Numbered from the stretch's first letter, positions 45,886-55,356 are shown. The stretch is 64,000 bases of DNA from Marininema halotolerans (GCF_900116235.1 NZ_FPAA01000002.1:310001-374000); one strand, 5' to 3'. A program made the numbers and translations. The notes: generated by a model from the letters alone, not told the origin.

Positions 45886-47133
45886 TCACAGTTCATTTGT
45901 CTCTTTCACGTTCACTTCTTGCGGATTTTTCTTTCCGCCATCCTGCTCCTCTTGTGCATCAATATTTTCCGGCTTTGATTCTTGTTGCGCGTGATGGATA
46001 GAATGGATCACATCCAACAAATCCGTCACATTATCCAATATATAATCGGCTTGAAGCTCTTCAAATTTGCCTCGTGCTTCACTTCCACTGGGACCTGTGA
46101 GTGTGGCTGCAAAATCACAGCCCATCTCTTGTGCCGCGAGGAGGTCCGCGATGGAATCACCCACAATTAAGATCTTCTCTCCATCTGCTACAGGTAGACG
46201 GGCAACTACACACTTCGCATCGGAAACATGGCGACCCAGATACCCTTTTACATAGGTGAATGGTCGGGGTTTCCCTAACGGAGAGTATGCTGGATAAACT
46301 TCTTCAGCACGTTGCACATCACTTGCTGTAACAATGCGGTTTTGATCAAAATGAGAATAAAGATTTAACGCTGTCAAAGGGACTTTGGTCTCTACATCTG
46401 GACGCCCTGTCCCAATCCCTAATGCGATACCATATTGGTGAAGCCCAGAGAGCATTTCTTTGATTGCTGAGGGCTCAGCAAGTGGGATCTCCTGATCTAA
46501 AAACCCAAGTTTATCGGGATAGAACGCTTTCTTTTTTTCAACGTTTTCAAATTGCTTCGCACCAAGATACCATTCTTGGTAGATGTCACGTCCTAATTTC
46601 CATAGCGAATTCCCATGCGAGAAAGCTTTTGTCTCAATTCCAGACCATTCCCATGCGAGTCGATCCAGATTTGCCAACAGATCTAACTTCCCCTTTTGCG
46701 TATGTAACGCTTGAATCACGCCAGGAAAATCCGGTTGAAACTTAATCTCTGCACGCCGGACAGCATCACCAATGCTCATCAATGAACGCCTGTTCAACGG
46801 ACGGGTTAGGAGGTCTTCTACAAAGGACGGGTTTTCTTGATGGAGTAAATACAATAGGCGTTGGAGTTGATAACCAAATAGGAGACTTACCATATCCCAG
46901 TTGGAATTCATTCCTTGGGATTTTAACCAAGTCAAAATGCGATCATGGTCTAAAACCTGTGCTCGAATTTGTTCGATTTCCTCTTCTTGGGGAGTGGACG
47001 TGAATGATTCTCCCTGTAATCCAAGAGCTTGATCACTGTATAACATTTCCCAGATTGAAAGCGTTGTTGAATCAAAGCAACGCTTTTCGCTCAAAAGCAC
47101 TCCATCAACGTCAAATAGAATCACCTGATACAT
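45886..47133 (-). CDS. Large HAD-family hydrolase
   Basis: The 415-residue protein has the HAD motif I FDVDGVLLSE at the N-terminus, GTGRPD (motif II), and GDSIADLLAAQEMG (motif IV), but carries a cap of about 200 residues, almost twice the usual length for a phosphoglycolate-phosphatase-like protein. An acidic/Lys C-terminus (EEQDGGKKNPQEV) is also unusual. Substrate unknown. Confidence 0.82.
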   Translation of the reverse strand: MYQVILFDVDGVLLSEKRCFDSTTLSIWEMLYSDQALGLQGESFTSTPQEEEIEQIRAQVLDHDRILTWLKSQGMNSNWDMVSLLFGYQLQRLLYLLHQENPSFVEDLLTRPLNRRSLMSIGDAVRRAEIKFQPDFPGVIQALHTQKGKLDLLANLDRLAWEWSGIETKAFSHGNSLWKLGRDIYQEWYLGAKQFENVEKKKAFYPDKLGFLDQEIPLAEPSAIKEMLSGLHQYGIALGIGTGRPDVETKVPLTALNLYSHFDQNRIVTASDVQRAEEVYPAYSPLGKPRPFTYVKGYLGRHVSDAKCVVARLPVADGEKILIVGDSIADLLAAQEMGCDFAATLTGPSGSEARGKFEELQADYILDNVTDLLDVIHSIHHAQQESKPENIDAQEEQDGGKKNPQEVNVKETNEL

Positions 47134-47236
47134 CCTTTTACCTCCCCCGATATTTCTTCCCTCAAAATCATTTACTTTTCTACTTTATCAGAGGAGCATA
47201 ACAAAGCCCAACCGGATTCACAATAGGAAATAACTC

Positions 47237-47830
47237 CTATGCAATCTCTCCATCATCATATCTACACATACGCTCTTCTATTTGTTGCTCACGGTGAAGC
47301 CAATTTCCATGCCATCCTTCCTCTTTGACTTGTTGAAGCAACATGAATGCTTCTTCAAATCTTCCTGAATCTTCTAAAATAGAAAGAGCCACTTCATAAC
47401 CAACATGCCGAGGCAGTTCCCCCGAAAAGAATGGATCCTGCTCATAGGCACGAATCGTAACCACGCCATATTCGATTTGCAAACGACAATACTCCTCTGT
47501 CATTTCTAATGCTCGCGAATCATTATCTCGCAATCCGTAATACATACGAATCTGTTCATCAAAGTGCTCATGAAGACTAATGAATTTTTGAGCCATATAA
47601 TGGCGGTGTACTTGGGGATCAGGATGTTCACTTTTTATTTTTTCGTATTGGGTTCGAGCATTCTGATAGATATCCGCTTCTTGAGCCGTCAAGCACATAT
47701 CAAATACACAACTCTCATCTTCATAGTGCAGTCGAGCAACATAAGGATAATAACCGGCGTTTGACACTTCTTCCCAAGCTCGGGTCACTGTATAGCGTTC
47801 TTTTTTTTGCGGGATATTTAGTAAGTCCAA
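47237..47830 (-). CDS. Hypothetical protein, Tyr/Glu-rich
   Basis: The 197-residue protein has no membrane segment and no catalytic motif I recognise. It is rich in aromatic and acidic residues (RLHYEDESCVFDMCLTAQEADIY, HYMAQKFISLHEHFDEQIRMYYGL) and ends in a helical TPR-like part (YEVALSILEDSGRFEEAFMLLQQV). GGGGAG precedes the start. Function unknown. Confidence 0.65.
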   Translation of the reverse strand: MDLLNIPQKKERYTVTRAWEEVSNAGYYPYVARLHYEDESCVFDMCLTAQEADIYQNARTQYEKIKSEHPDPQVHRHYMAQKFISLHEHFDEQIRMYYGLRDNDSRALEMTEEYCRLQIEYGVVTIRAYEQDPFFSGELPRHVGYEVALSILEDSGRFEEAFMLLQQVKEEGWHGNWLHREQQIEERMCRYDDGEIA

Positions 47831-47924
47831 GAGGGGGAGCTCCTCTCTTCATTGTGGATAGAATTCACTTGATATGTGATGGTTTATTCCCTTTCTCAAG
47901 CATAATAAACGATGCAACCCACAG

Positions 47925-47961
47925 GAAAAACCCTACCGCGCCAATAGAAGCGGTAGGGTTT
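47925..47961 (-). terminator. Terminator of the LOV phosphatase gene
   Basis: AAACCCTACCGC/CGGTAGGGTTT then TTCC on the minus strand, three bases after the stop codon. Confidence 0.82.
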
Positions 47962-47963
47962 GG

Positions 47964-49046
47964 TTAGTTACCCTCTTTCACGTGAATACATAGAGCCGAG
48001 ACATCATCTTTTCGTTTGGGTTCCTGTGACAATGCTTTAAGCCAATGAACGGTTTCATCAAAGTTACGTTGTTCATAGGTAAAGGGATAAGGCATTTTCT
48101 CGTAGAGCCCATCACTGAAGAAGTAAAAAGCATCCCCCTTGGCAAAAGGAATACACTCTTCTTTAAATCGCATCCCTTCAAATATACCAAGAAACATTCC
48201 CGGTGTACCAATCATCTCATGCCTTCGATCTCGCTCGGCTAGAAAATAATTGACGCCACCGACAGCATATCGTAGCATTCCCTGAGAAAAGTCCATCTCA
48301 AAGCAGATCGCTGCAAAAAAGTATTCATCAGCTAGATAAGGTAAGCATGCGTCATTCACCCATGCCAACTTGTCTGCAAGGGATAGTTTTTTCTTAGATG
48401 CTTGTTCAAAAAGAACGCGCAGTGCCGAAGATTGAAGCGCTGTTGCCACACCATGCCCCATAATATCAAAAAGATATCCTGAAAGGATTTTCTTCTCTTC
48501 ATCCCAGTAATAATCATAACAATCTCCGCTGATAAAGGAATGCGGTTGATAAATCGTTTCCAAGCAAAAGTGGCTATTTTCCGTAGAAGTAGGCAACATG
48601 GTTCGCTGCACTTTCGCTGCTAATGACATATCCCGTTTGGCTTCAATACGGGTGGTTACATCCGTTTGTACACCTACATAATGAATAAGCTCTCCGTGTT
48701 CATTGGTAACTGGATTGACACGCAATTCATTCCAGAACAGTGACCCATTCTTATGCCGATTAAGAAGAACCGATGTAACCGATGCTTGTCGTTGAATGGC
48801 ATGACGTATTTTATCAATGGATGTGGTATCTGTATTTTCACTTTGGAGAAAACGACAATTCTTACCCAAAGCTTCTTCTGCTGTATACCCGGTCAGTTGC
48901 GTAAAGCCCGGATTCACATACACAATCGGATTATCGGGTAATCGAGGATCTGTAATACAGACTCCCTCTGACATATGCTCTATTGCTGACGCAAATTGTT
49001 TATCTAATATCAGTTCCAACCCTGACACCTTCTTCCCCTCAGTCAA
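47964..49046 (-). CDS. LOV (blue-light) domain–SpoIIE-type PP2C phosphatase
   Basis: The 360-residue protein has a PAS/LOV domain at about residues 15-130 with the flavin motif GKNCRFLQ (reactive Cys64), NGSLFWNELRVNPV and YVGVQTDVT, all in the canonical LOV places. A short linker (RIEAKRDMSLAAKVQ) leads to a PP2C/SpoIIE domain with GDCYDYYW, DIMGHGVATALQSS, FFSDGLYE and DDVSAL. LOV phosphatases of this design act in RsbU/P-like partner switching to control a sigma factor or anti-anti-sigma factor. Confidence 0.9.
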   Translation of the reverse strand: MTEGKKVSGLELILDKQFASAIEHMSEGVCITDPRLPDNPIVYVNPGFTQLTGYTAEEALGKNCRFLQSENTDTTSIDKIRHAIQRQASVTSVLLNRHKNGSLFWNELRVNPVTNEHGELIHYVGVQTDVTTRIEAKRDMSLAAKVQRTMLPTSTENSHFCLETIYQPHSFISGDCYDYYWDEEKKILSGYLFDIMGHGVATALQSSALRVLFEQASKKKLSLADKLAWVNDACLPYLADEYFFAAICFEMDFSQGMLRYAVGGVNYFLAERDRRHEMIGTPGMFLGIFEGMRFKEECIPFAKGDAFYFFSDGLYEKMPYPFTYEQRNFDETVHWLKALSQEPKRKDDVSALCIHVKEGN

Positions 49047-49344
49047 GAACAGAAATATTTATCTTAAAAACAGCGCTTGATCATAGCCAAGGCAACACAT
49101 CAGGGATATCCATCACAGTACAATCCAATATTAAAATCTCATTAGTGAAAGGAAACAATGGAAATCAACCTGTATTTATCATAACATATCATGGAAAGGT
49201 CGGATTTTGTCTAGTTGACAAGAAAGATGATTCAATTTGCATTGTAATGCCGATATCCTTTAGAATATTTGCTGATCAAGAAGGAACGACGTCTACGAAA
49301 GAGAAAAGATAAAAATATGGATATTACAGAAAGGGGCACCGCCC

Positions 49345-50436
49345 ATGCCGTTTCAGCATCAGAATATGGACGAATCCATGCGACCCGATATAGAGACTCT
49401 TCATACATTGGAAGAAGCGGCCGATGAACTGCAGGTTAGCGAGGAAGCCCTCCGTCAAGCCATTGATGAAGGCATCTTTCGTGGAGTGGAGAAAGAAGGA
49501 GCAACATTACTTCCCCATGAAGAACTTGAGCGTGCTAAAGAACTCCTTGCTCAAAATCACCAAGCGCAATCTGTCGATGACACCTTTGAAGATGAACCGG
49601 ATCCAACTCCTGACACCGAGGATTCAGAACCTTCTATCCATCGTGAAGATCCCGATGTTTCAAGCGCCTCAACTACTGACCAAAAGCGAAATCAAAATGA
49701 TGATCCGATCTATACCGCTACATCCGAGGTCATTCCGCTTTACCGTACAGAAGATACCCACCATCATGATGATCGTACCCACCATCAGCACAAATGGAAA
49801 TCGGCCTTTGAAAAGATTACAGAACAATTGCGACGTTTACAAGGGATGAAACCGTTATCCCGTTTACGTGTGAAAGAACGGTTGGAAGGATTTTTCCGGA
49901 TTATCGAATCCAAAAAGAAGACTGATATCGACGAGGAGTTTGAAAAACGAGAAGTCAGTCTAAAATTAGGGTTTATGACTGGACAAAATGAGATGTTTTG
50001 TGACTTCTGCGAAGTTCATGATCGATTTTATCCAGGTGCTATTTTTGCCGACATTTATGTTGATGGGGCTCTCAAATGGATGATGTGCCCTAACTGCCTC
50101 AATTACTGTCGCCAACAATCCAATGGAAGCATGGAACAAAATGTACGGGCACGCTTTAATCATCTGGCCCATCGCTTGGAGCGCGAGGCACAACGCGCAC
50201 GAAAACTGGCTGCTTCTGAAAATTTCCGTGTCCCACAAGATCACGAGTGGGAAGCTTGGGAAACCGCCTCGGTCACGATGCAAGAAGTTGCTTCAGCTCA
50301 TGCTGGACCCGGCTTTGACCATGGCTCAGATTTTGATTCCAACGCTTCCTGGGGATTTCATACGGATTATAATGATGCTGATTTTACCGCTGATTTTGAT
50401 CCCGCAGATCCTCCCAAAGATAACGGTTCAGCATAG
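49345..50436 (+). CDS. Hypothetical HTH and zinc-finger protein
   Basis: The 363-residue protein starts with a MerR/excisionase-like helix-turn-helix (ETLHTLEEAADELQVSEEALRQ, about residues 20-55). A long acidic linker with His-rich stretch (THHHDDRTHHQH) leads to a helical part and a C4 zinc motif (CDFCEVH, then CPNCLNYC). It ends in an Asp/Phe-rich tail (DFDSNASWG, DFTADFDPADPP). No family is recognised. It lies divergent to the LOV phosphatase gene. Confidence 0.65.
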   Translation: MPFQHQNMDESMRPDIETLHTLEEAADELQVSEEALRQAIDEGIFRGVEKEGATLLPHEELERAKELLAQNHQAQSVDDTFEDEPDPTPDTEDSEPSIHREDPDVSSASTTDQKRNQNDDPIYTATSEVIPLYRTEDTHHHDDRTHHQHKWKSAFEKITEQLRRLQGMKPLSRLRVKERLEGFFRIIESKKKTDIDEEFEKREVSLKLGFMTGQNEMFCDFCEVHDRFYPGAIFADIYVDGALKWMMCPNCLNYCRQQSNGSMEQNVRARFNHLAHRLEREAQRARKLAASENFRVPQDHEWEAWETASVTMQEVASAHAGPGFDHGSDFDSNASWGFHTDYNDADFTADFDPADPPKDNGSA

Positions 50437-50437
50437 A

Positions 50438-50480
50438 AAAGAGCTGAGAATGGATGATCCATCCCATTCTCAGCTCTTTA
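50438..50480 (+). terminator. Bidirectional terminator
   Basis: AAAGAGCTGAGAATGG and CCATTCTCAGCTCTTT perfectly pair around a 10-base loop. Confidence 0.88.
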
Positions 50481-50507
50481 CATTTCAAGAGAAAGCAGGA
50501 CTTTCGT

Positions 50508-51089
50508 CTACTTGTTACGATCCAAATATTCTTCGTAGGTAAGGCCAAGGTGTTTCACTTGTGAAGCGAGGTTTTCTCCTAAATAACGTAGATGCCATGG
50601 TTCGTATATGTAACCCGTAACCATTTCTTTTCCCTTGGGGTAACGAAGGATAAAGCCACTCTTGTGAGCATGCTTCGCTAACCATTCTCCTTCTCGTGTA
50701 CTCCCAAATTCTTGTACTAACTTACAGTCAACCGATGATGCGGTCACATCCATCGCTAATCCCGTCTGATGTTCACTTTCTCCAGGACGGGCACTCTCTC
50801 GATTCGCTTCTTTCATTCCAAGTTGTTCGACATGATGAGCAAAAATTTTTGTCTGGGTTTCAAAGGAGCGATATCCAGAAGCAGCAATTAAATGAACCCC
50901 CATCACCGCGGCATGGGTAAAGAGCTTCTCCAGCGCAATGGCCGCTTCTCCCCGTAACTGCTGGCGTGGATGGTATTCTTCCCTCGTAAAAATTACTTGA
51001 GGAAGGATTAACCCATTGGGAATAAAATTCGTAGGCAGGGGATGATCCTTGTTTACAAGCACCGTTATCGCATGCCAGTCACGATTCAT
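50508..51089 (-). CDS. D-alanyl-D-alanine carboxypeptidase (VanY/M15B)
   Basis: Start at 51089 follows GGAGG nine bases upstream. The 193-residue protein has the zinc and catalytic motifs SEHQTGLAMDVT (SxHxxGxAxD) and EPWHLRYLG (ExxH). It trims the terminal D-Ala of cell-wall peptides. There is no N-terminal signal peptide visible, unlike most VanY proteins, so it may be cytoplasmic or exported otherwise. Confidence 0.85.
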   Translation of the reverse strand: MNRDWHAITVLVNKDHPLPTNFIPNGLILPQVIFTREEYHPRQQLRGEAAIALEKLFTHAAVMGVHLIAASGYRSFETQTKIFAHHVEQLGMKEANRESARPGESEHQTGLAMDVTASSVDCKLVQEFGSTREGEWLAKHAHKSGFILRYPKGKEMVTGYIYEPWHLRYLGENLASQVKHLGLTYEEYLDRNK

Positions 51090-51126
51090 CTCTCTCCACC
51101 CTCCCAACTAATAAGAGGTATTCCTT

Positions 51127-51966
51127 TTAGTGCTTCATCGGGTCATCCTTCTTTTCATTTGATGGCTTATCGGATTCTTTCAGAGTGGGAGAGGGGGTTT
51201 CCTGTGGCTTATCTGTTGACTTATCTGTTGACTTATCTGTTGATTCGGGTGGTGAAATGGGATCATTTTCAGGCAGAGTCTTTGTAACCGCAGGATCCTT
51301 ATATGCATAATACGCAAAACGAATACGTACATTACCCGTCGTAGCAGCCGGTTGATCAATGTATTCAAAACCCTCCACATCAATAATTCGCTCTAGTTGC
51401 TCAAGCTCTTTTAATAAAGAGGAGAAGTCCGTTGAATTATTGATTTGTACGTATAAATCTCCCCACTCACGTTGCAGATGACGATTGGCAAGGGGGGGTG
51501 GTTTCTCTCCTTTGCTTTGTGATGGCGATGGGTTTTGTTCATCCTTTTCTTTTTTGTCTAGAAGAGTCGTTTCACCTTTTACCTTTCCCGTGTCCAAAGG
51601 CTTTAGTGTCGTGGGACGATCAGCCGTACGTAGCTCAATCCAAGTTGCATTTGTCTTATCAACTGCTTGATTTAAATCGTGAAGAAGCCGAGCAGAATCC
51701 ACATCTGCTGGCACCTTTAATTGAAGACCCTTTAATTCTTCAAATCCAGGTGCTACTGGTCTTTTCGCGTCAGCCACTAATGTCTTTTCCTGTTTCGCAT
51801 AGAATGCTTTCATCGATGAAATCTCTTTTAAGCCATCTTGTATGTTCATATATGACGGATAAATAAATACAAAGGCGATCCCGCTAACACACAAAGTGCC
51901 TAAACCCCAGGTTAACAATAATGTCTTCCCTGATTTATACCATCCGATTGGACGTACTTTCCTCAT
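51127..51966 (-). CDS. pilO: PilO-like type IV pilus assembly protein
   Basis: The 279-residue protein has one N-terminal membrane helix (LLLTWGLGTLCVSGIAFVFIY), a coiled-coil region and a ferredoxin-like domain near residue 170-230. It overlaps the layout of PilM-PilN-PilO in type IV pili. The C-terminus is a low-complexity tail (STDKSTDKSTDK) from a 12-bp repeat in the DNA. It starts three bases after the pilN stop. Confidence 0.72.
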   Translation of the reverse strand: MRKVRPIGWYKSGKTLLLTWGLGTLCVSGIAFVFIYPSYMNIQDGLKEISSMKAFYAKQEKTLVADAKRPVAPGFEELKGLQLKVPADVDSARLLHDLNQAVDKTNATWIELRTADRPTTLKPLDTGKVKGETTLLDKKEKDEQNPSPSQSKGEKPPPLANRHLQREWGDLYVQINNSTDFSSLLKELEQLERIIDVEGFEYIDQPAATTGNVRIRFAYYAYKDPAVTKTLPENDPISPPESTDKSTDKSTDKPQETPSPTLKESDKPSNEKKDDPMKH

Positions 51967-51969
51967 AGC

Positions 51970-52629
51970 TTATCCCCCTCCCTTGTTAATTTGACCCGTC
52001 TCCTCTTTTGATGAAGGAGGTGGGGTGGTAGGGGTCTGATCGCTGCTTGGTAAATTGGCTGGAGCCTCATCTTCTTCACCAACATGTAAAATCACATGGA
52101 AATGGGCAACTTGTGCCCCTTTACTTTTCTTAAGTGATAAAAGGTCTTTGTCTGCACAATGACTTCCCAGACAATCCAAGTACGCCTCTTTCACACGTGA
52201 ATCTTTCTTTAATTCATCAAGATATTGTACGGCATTCTCCCGCGTTGAAAAATCTGCCCAACCGTCTAACTGTTTTTGTCCAGCTTTTGCTTGAAACAAT
52301 TGCGACCCACCAGGAAGGTGATCCGTCAAAATGGCGATAGAATCACTCCACATCATCGATGCTTCATCCAGTTTTTCAACTGAATCACGATATTGGAGGG
52401 TGGGACCGTACTCTTTCATAAACAGTTGGTATTCATGAACACGCTTTCGTACCTCAGCTTGTTTCACATGACCTTGCTCTACTTTCTTATCCATACGAGC
52501 GTTGACATCCTCTTGCTCATTCCATACCCACCCTGCAACTAACGCCAAATTTAACAACCATAGAATGATGACGACTAATCCAACTCGAAAATAGCGTCTT
52601 CCCGGTGGAATGGGTGGCATTAAATTCAT
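51970..52629 (-). CDS. pilN: PilN-like type IV pilus assembly protein
   Basis: The 219-residue protein has an N-terminal membrane helix after NLMPPIPPGRRYF, the short cytoplasmic segment that binds PilM (cf. the INLLP motif). A coiled coil follows. It overlaps the pilM stop by ATGA. The C-terminus is Pro/Ser/Thr-rich. Confidence 0.75.
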   Translation of the reverse strand: MNLMPPIPPGRRYFRVGLVVIILWLLNLALVAGWVWNEQEDVNARMDKKVEQGHVKQAEVRKRVHEYQLFMKEYGPTLQYRDSVEKLDEASMMWSDSIAILTDHLPGGSQLFQAKAGQKQLDGWADFSTRENAVQYLDELKKDSRVKEAYLDCLGSHCADKDLLSLKKSKGAQVAHFHVILHVGEEDEAPANLPSSDQTPTTPPPSSKEETGQINKGGG

Positions 52630-53633
52630 GATAATTTCACCCCCGTTAGCGCTGCTCCCAAAGGAACCGATAACGCGTTACCCAACCACCTTGATGCATG
52701 TAATTTCGTCTCGTCCTTAATTAACCCTTGTGGGGTAGGACTCAAATGAATCGATCGATCGCTTTTGGATCGCAGGTAATCCACTAGGCGATCAAAATCG
52801 ACTCCTTCCCCTGATAACATCCAACTCCGGGAAGATTGCAACAATTCCTCCTGAAGCCATTCGGGTTCTAACTTATTTAAATTATTTAATAAAGAATCCC
52901 CATAAGAAGCCACTTGATGTTCTTGTGTCAACATTGGCGTGAGAGGATCCACCGCTGGACGATCAGGTACATTCAAAAGATGCTCTTCCATTGAAAGGGG
53001 AAGAAAGCATCCCCCTTGAAGTAAACCATGAAAGAAAAGACTCACTTCAATCCCTGTTCGAGAAAGATGAATGGCTGCCCATTTATGATTCGTGGTCTCA
53101 TTCGAAAAATCCATCCACCGTTGTAAATCAAGGCAAGATAGTCCAATTGAAATGGGATCAAGACCACAACAGCGGACAAGATCCGTCACTTCTTCCACAT
53201 AGCGGCGAGAGGTGGCTACAATAACCACCTCTTGTTGATCCCCGTCCGACCATACATGGCCAATGGTCTTAAAATCAAAAATGGGATCGTCAAAGGGAAG
53301 CGCCCATTCTGAAAAAATTTTATTCTCAATCCACCGGCGCATTCGACCCGCTCTCATTTCTGGAACATACCATATTCCGGTCACAACATGTCGATTACTT
53401 AAAGAAAGATGCACCTTGGTGGTGCGAAACTTGCGCCCTCTAAGCGCATCACGAATGGATTGAATCAACTCTTCACGCTCAGCCAGCTCCCTCTCCCCAG
53501 ACCACATCGGTAACAACGGATGGGTTACGTATTGAGTGAGTCGCGTCTGCCGAAGTCCTTTTCGAATTTCAACCAATTTAAATAGGGAATCAGACAACTC
53601 CATCCCTAATGAATATCGTGGAATTAAAGACAT
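52626..53633 (-). CDS. pilM: PilM-like type IV pilus assembly ATPase (actin-like fold)
   Basis: The 335-residue protein has the actin-fold start GMELSDSLFKLVEI, VHLSLSNRHVVTG, a middle GLDPISIGLSCLDLQRW and an end LGNALSVPLGAALTG typical of PilM. PilM joins the inner-membrane PilN/PilO complex at the cytoplasmic face. The usual pilB, pilC and pilin genes are not downstream here, so they may lie elsewhere. Confidence 0.78.
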   Translation of the reverse strand: MSLIPRYSLGMELSDSLFKLVEIRKGLRQTRLTQYVTHPLLPMWSGERELAEREELIQSIRDALRGRKFRTTKVHLSLSNRHVVTGIWYVPEMRAGRMRRWIENKIFSEWALPFDDPIFDFKTIGHVWSDGDQQEVVIVATSRRYVEEVTDLVRCCGLDPISIGLSCLDLQRWMDFSNETTNHKWAAIHLSRTGIEVSLFFHGLLQGGCFLPLSMEEHLLNVPDRPAVDPLTPMLTQEHQVASYGDSLLNNLNKLEPEWLQEELLQSSRSWMLSGEGVDFDRLVDYLRSKSDRSIHLSPTPQGLIKDETKLHASRWLGNALSVPLGAALTGVKLS

Positions 53634-53986
53634 ATATGCACTCCTCCGCCTCGAATGAGTCCACCCTTCGAGGGCCGCTCCCTGTAATGTTGGATGCTAA
53701 AGAGTCATTCTCCTGTTCATTCTTCATTTCATTTTGTCTTTATACAAAAATATACTAATTCACTTATTTCGAATATACAACCTAAGACGTATATGTGTCG
53801 ACCAAAGTTTTGAATTCAGAAGGATCTTCGGCAATCATCCCCTTCCATTGTATAGGGTATTATCCTTTAAAAGGGCGCGAATCGAAATTAAATGAGTGGC
53901 TTTCGTTTTTCGATCTTGAACCCCTCATTTAGATTGTGTACAATTAATTTGCACACTAATTAAATCGAGGATTGGAGGTTGTCTCA
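53634..53986. other. Divergent spacer
   Basis: 353 bp with the peroxide-operon promoter at its right end. Nothing else is seen. Confidence 0.45.
53916..53964 (+). promoter_or_regulatory. Promoter and OhrR-like operator of the peroxide operon
   Basis: TTGAAC (53916) and TACAAT (53939) are 17 bases apart, a good sigma-A promoter. The -10 overlaps an AT-rich imperfect palindrome with the sequence TACAATTAATTTGCACACTAATTAA, similar to the OhrR operator half-site TACAATTAAATTG. OhrR, if present elsewhere, would repress these genes until organic hydroperoxides appear. Confidence 0.6.
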
Positions 53987-54472
53987 ATGAATGTCTATGA
54001 TTTTAACGCGACAACAATCACTGGAGAGGAAAAATCCCTCGCAGATTATCAGGGACGCGTACTTCTCATCGTTAATACAGCCAGTAAATGCGGGTTTACC
54101 CCTCAATATGAAGAACTTCAACAGCTTTATGAGCAATATCAGGATCAAGGTTTTGAAGTGCTGGGCTTTCCAAGCAATCAATTTATGAAACAAGAGCCTG
54201 GAACAGAGGAAGAAATTCAATCCTTTTGTAAAGTGAATTATGGTGTCACCTTCCCCATGTTTAAAAAGACCGATGTACGGGGAGAACATGCACATCCCCT
54301 CTTTCGTCACCTCACAAAAAAAGCACCTAGCCTCATCAGAGAAGGCGTGAAATGGAATTTTACTAAATTTCTAGTCGGACGGGATGGCGAGGTAATTAAA
54401 CGATTTGCGCCTACGACTAAACCCTCTTCATTAGGGAAAGATATTGAAGAAGCGTTATCCAAGGACATTTAA
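53987..54472 (+). CDS. gpx: Glutathione peroxidase (thiol peroxidase-like)
   Basis: Start at 53987 follows GGAGG eight bases upstream; an ATG 15 bases earlier is less suited. The 161-residue protein has NTASKCGFTPQY (catalytic Cys, not selenocysteine), GFPSNQFMKQEPG (Gln) and KWNFTKFLV (Trp, Asn), giving the full tetrad. It reduces organic hydroperoxides, probably with thioredoxin or bacillithiol. Confidence 0.92.
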   Translation: MNVYDFNATTITGEEKSLADYQGRVLLIVNTASKCGFTPQYEELQQLYEQYQDQGFEVLGFPSNQFMKQEPGTEEEIQSFCKVNYGVTFPMFKKTDVRGEHAHPLFRHLTKKAPSLIREGVKWNFTKFLVGRDGEVIKRFAPTTKPSSLGKDIEEALSKDI

Positions 54473-54501
54473 ATCCTACATACCAAAAGGAGGAGTTCCC
54501 T

Positions 54502-54924
54502 TTGAAACCCCTATACACTGCAACGGTTGTCGCCCATGGTGGTCGGGAAGGAAAGGTAAAGTCTGAAGATGGTGTGATTGATCTTGATTTGCGTATGCCC
54601 AAAGAAATGGGTGGACCTGGTGGAGAAGCTACAAACCCCGAACAATTATTTGCCGCAGGTTACGCAGCATGCTTTGACAGTGCGCTTGGCTTAGTCATCC
54701 GCAAGGAACGTGTCAAAGCCGGTCAAACCAAAGTCAATGCCCATGTCTCCATTGGAAAAGACGATGATGGCTATGGACTTGGCGTAAAACTGGAAGTAAC
54801 CATTCCAGATGTCGATCATGACACTGCGCAAAAATTAGTGGAAGCCGCTCACCAAGTGTGCCCTTACTCGAAGGCAACACGCGGAAACATTGAGGTTGAA
54901 TTAGAGGTAGCAGACCCGTCGTGA
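54502..54924 (+). CDS. ohr: Organic hydroperoxide resistance protein
   Basis: The 140-residue OsmC-fold protein has ATNPEQLFAAGYAACFDSAL (first active Cys) and AAHQVCPYSKATRGN (second Cys), the pair that reduces alkyl hydroperoxides with lipoyl partners. AAGGAGG precedes the start. It lies 29 bases after gpx and overlaps the next gene. Confidence 0.94.
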   Translation: MKPLYTATVVAHGGREGKVKSEDGVIDLDLRMPKEMGGPGGEATNPEQLFAAGYAACFDSALGLVIRKERVKAGQTKVNAHVSIGKDDDGYGLGVKLEVTIPDVDHDTAQKLVEAAHQVCPYSKATRGNIEVELEVADPS

Positions 54925-55334
54925 GCACCGCCCGTTCTTTTGGTCGCACCTCCATCCCTCGTTTAATTGGGCTTGTTTTATTTGCTATTCTCCTTTTCAA
55001 TGGGGGTATTGCCCATTTTACCAAGGGACATGATTACGCAAATATGTTACCTTCTTGGATGCCATTACGTGACGAAACGATTTGGGTGACAGGCGTTCTT
55101 GAAATGTTGTTGGCAATCCTGTTACTTATTCCTCGTACACGAAGGCTTGCTGGTTGGGTGTCAGCTATTTTTCTTGTACTGATTTTCCCAGCCAATATCT
55201 ACTCGGCCATCGCTCAGGTTCCTTTTCCCGGGCAAAATGAGGCCAATCCTGTCGCTTTGTGGATCCGCCTTCTATTTCAGCCCTTGCTAATTATTTGGGT
55301 ACTTTGGGCAACGCGGACTCCGAAAAAATCGTAA
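54921..55334 (+). CDS. DoxX family membrane protein
   Basis: GTG at 54921 overlaps the ohr stop (GTGA). The 137-residue protein has four membrane helices and the DoxX features LLFNGGIAHFTKG and WVTGVLEMLLAILLLIPRTR. DoxX proteins are linked to redox and thiol stress. Shared transcript with gpx and ohr supports a peroxide-defence unit. Confidence 0.82.
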   Translation: MSTARSFGRTSIPRLIGLVLFAILLFNGGIAHFTKGHDYANMLPSWMPLRDETIWVTGVLEMLLAILLLIPRTRRLAGWVSAIFLVLIFPANIYSAIAQVPFPGQNEANPVALWIRLLFQPLLIIWVLWATRTPKKS

Positions 55335-55356
55335 ACCATCAGCAATTTGAACAGTA

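Noticed and set aside
51180-51260. Mini-satellite as a functional element
   Set aside because: The 12-bp repeats just encode the STDK tail of the PilO-like protein.
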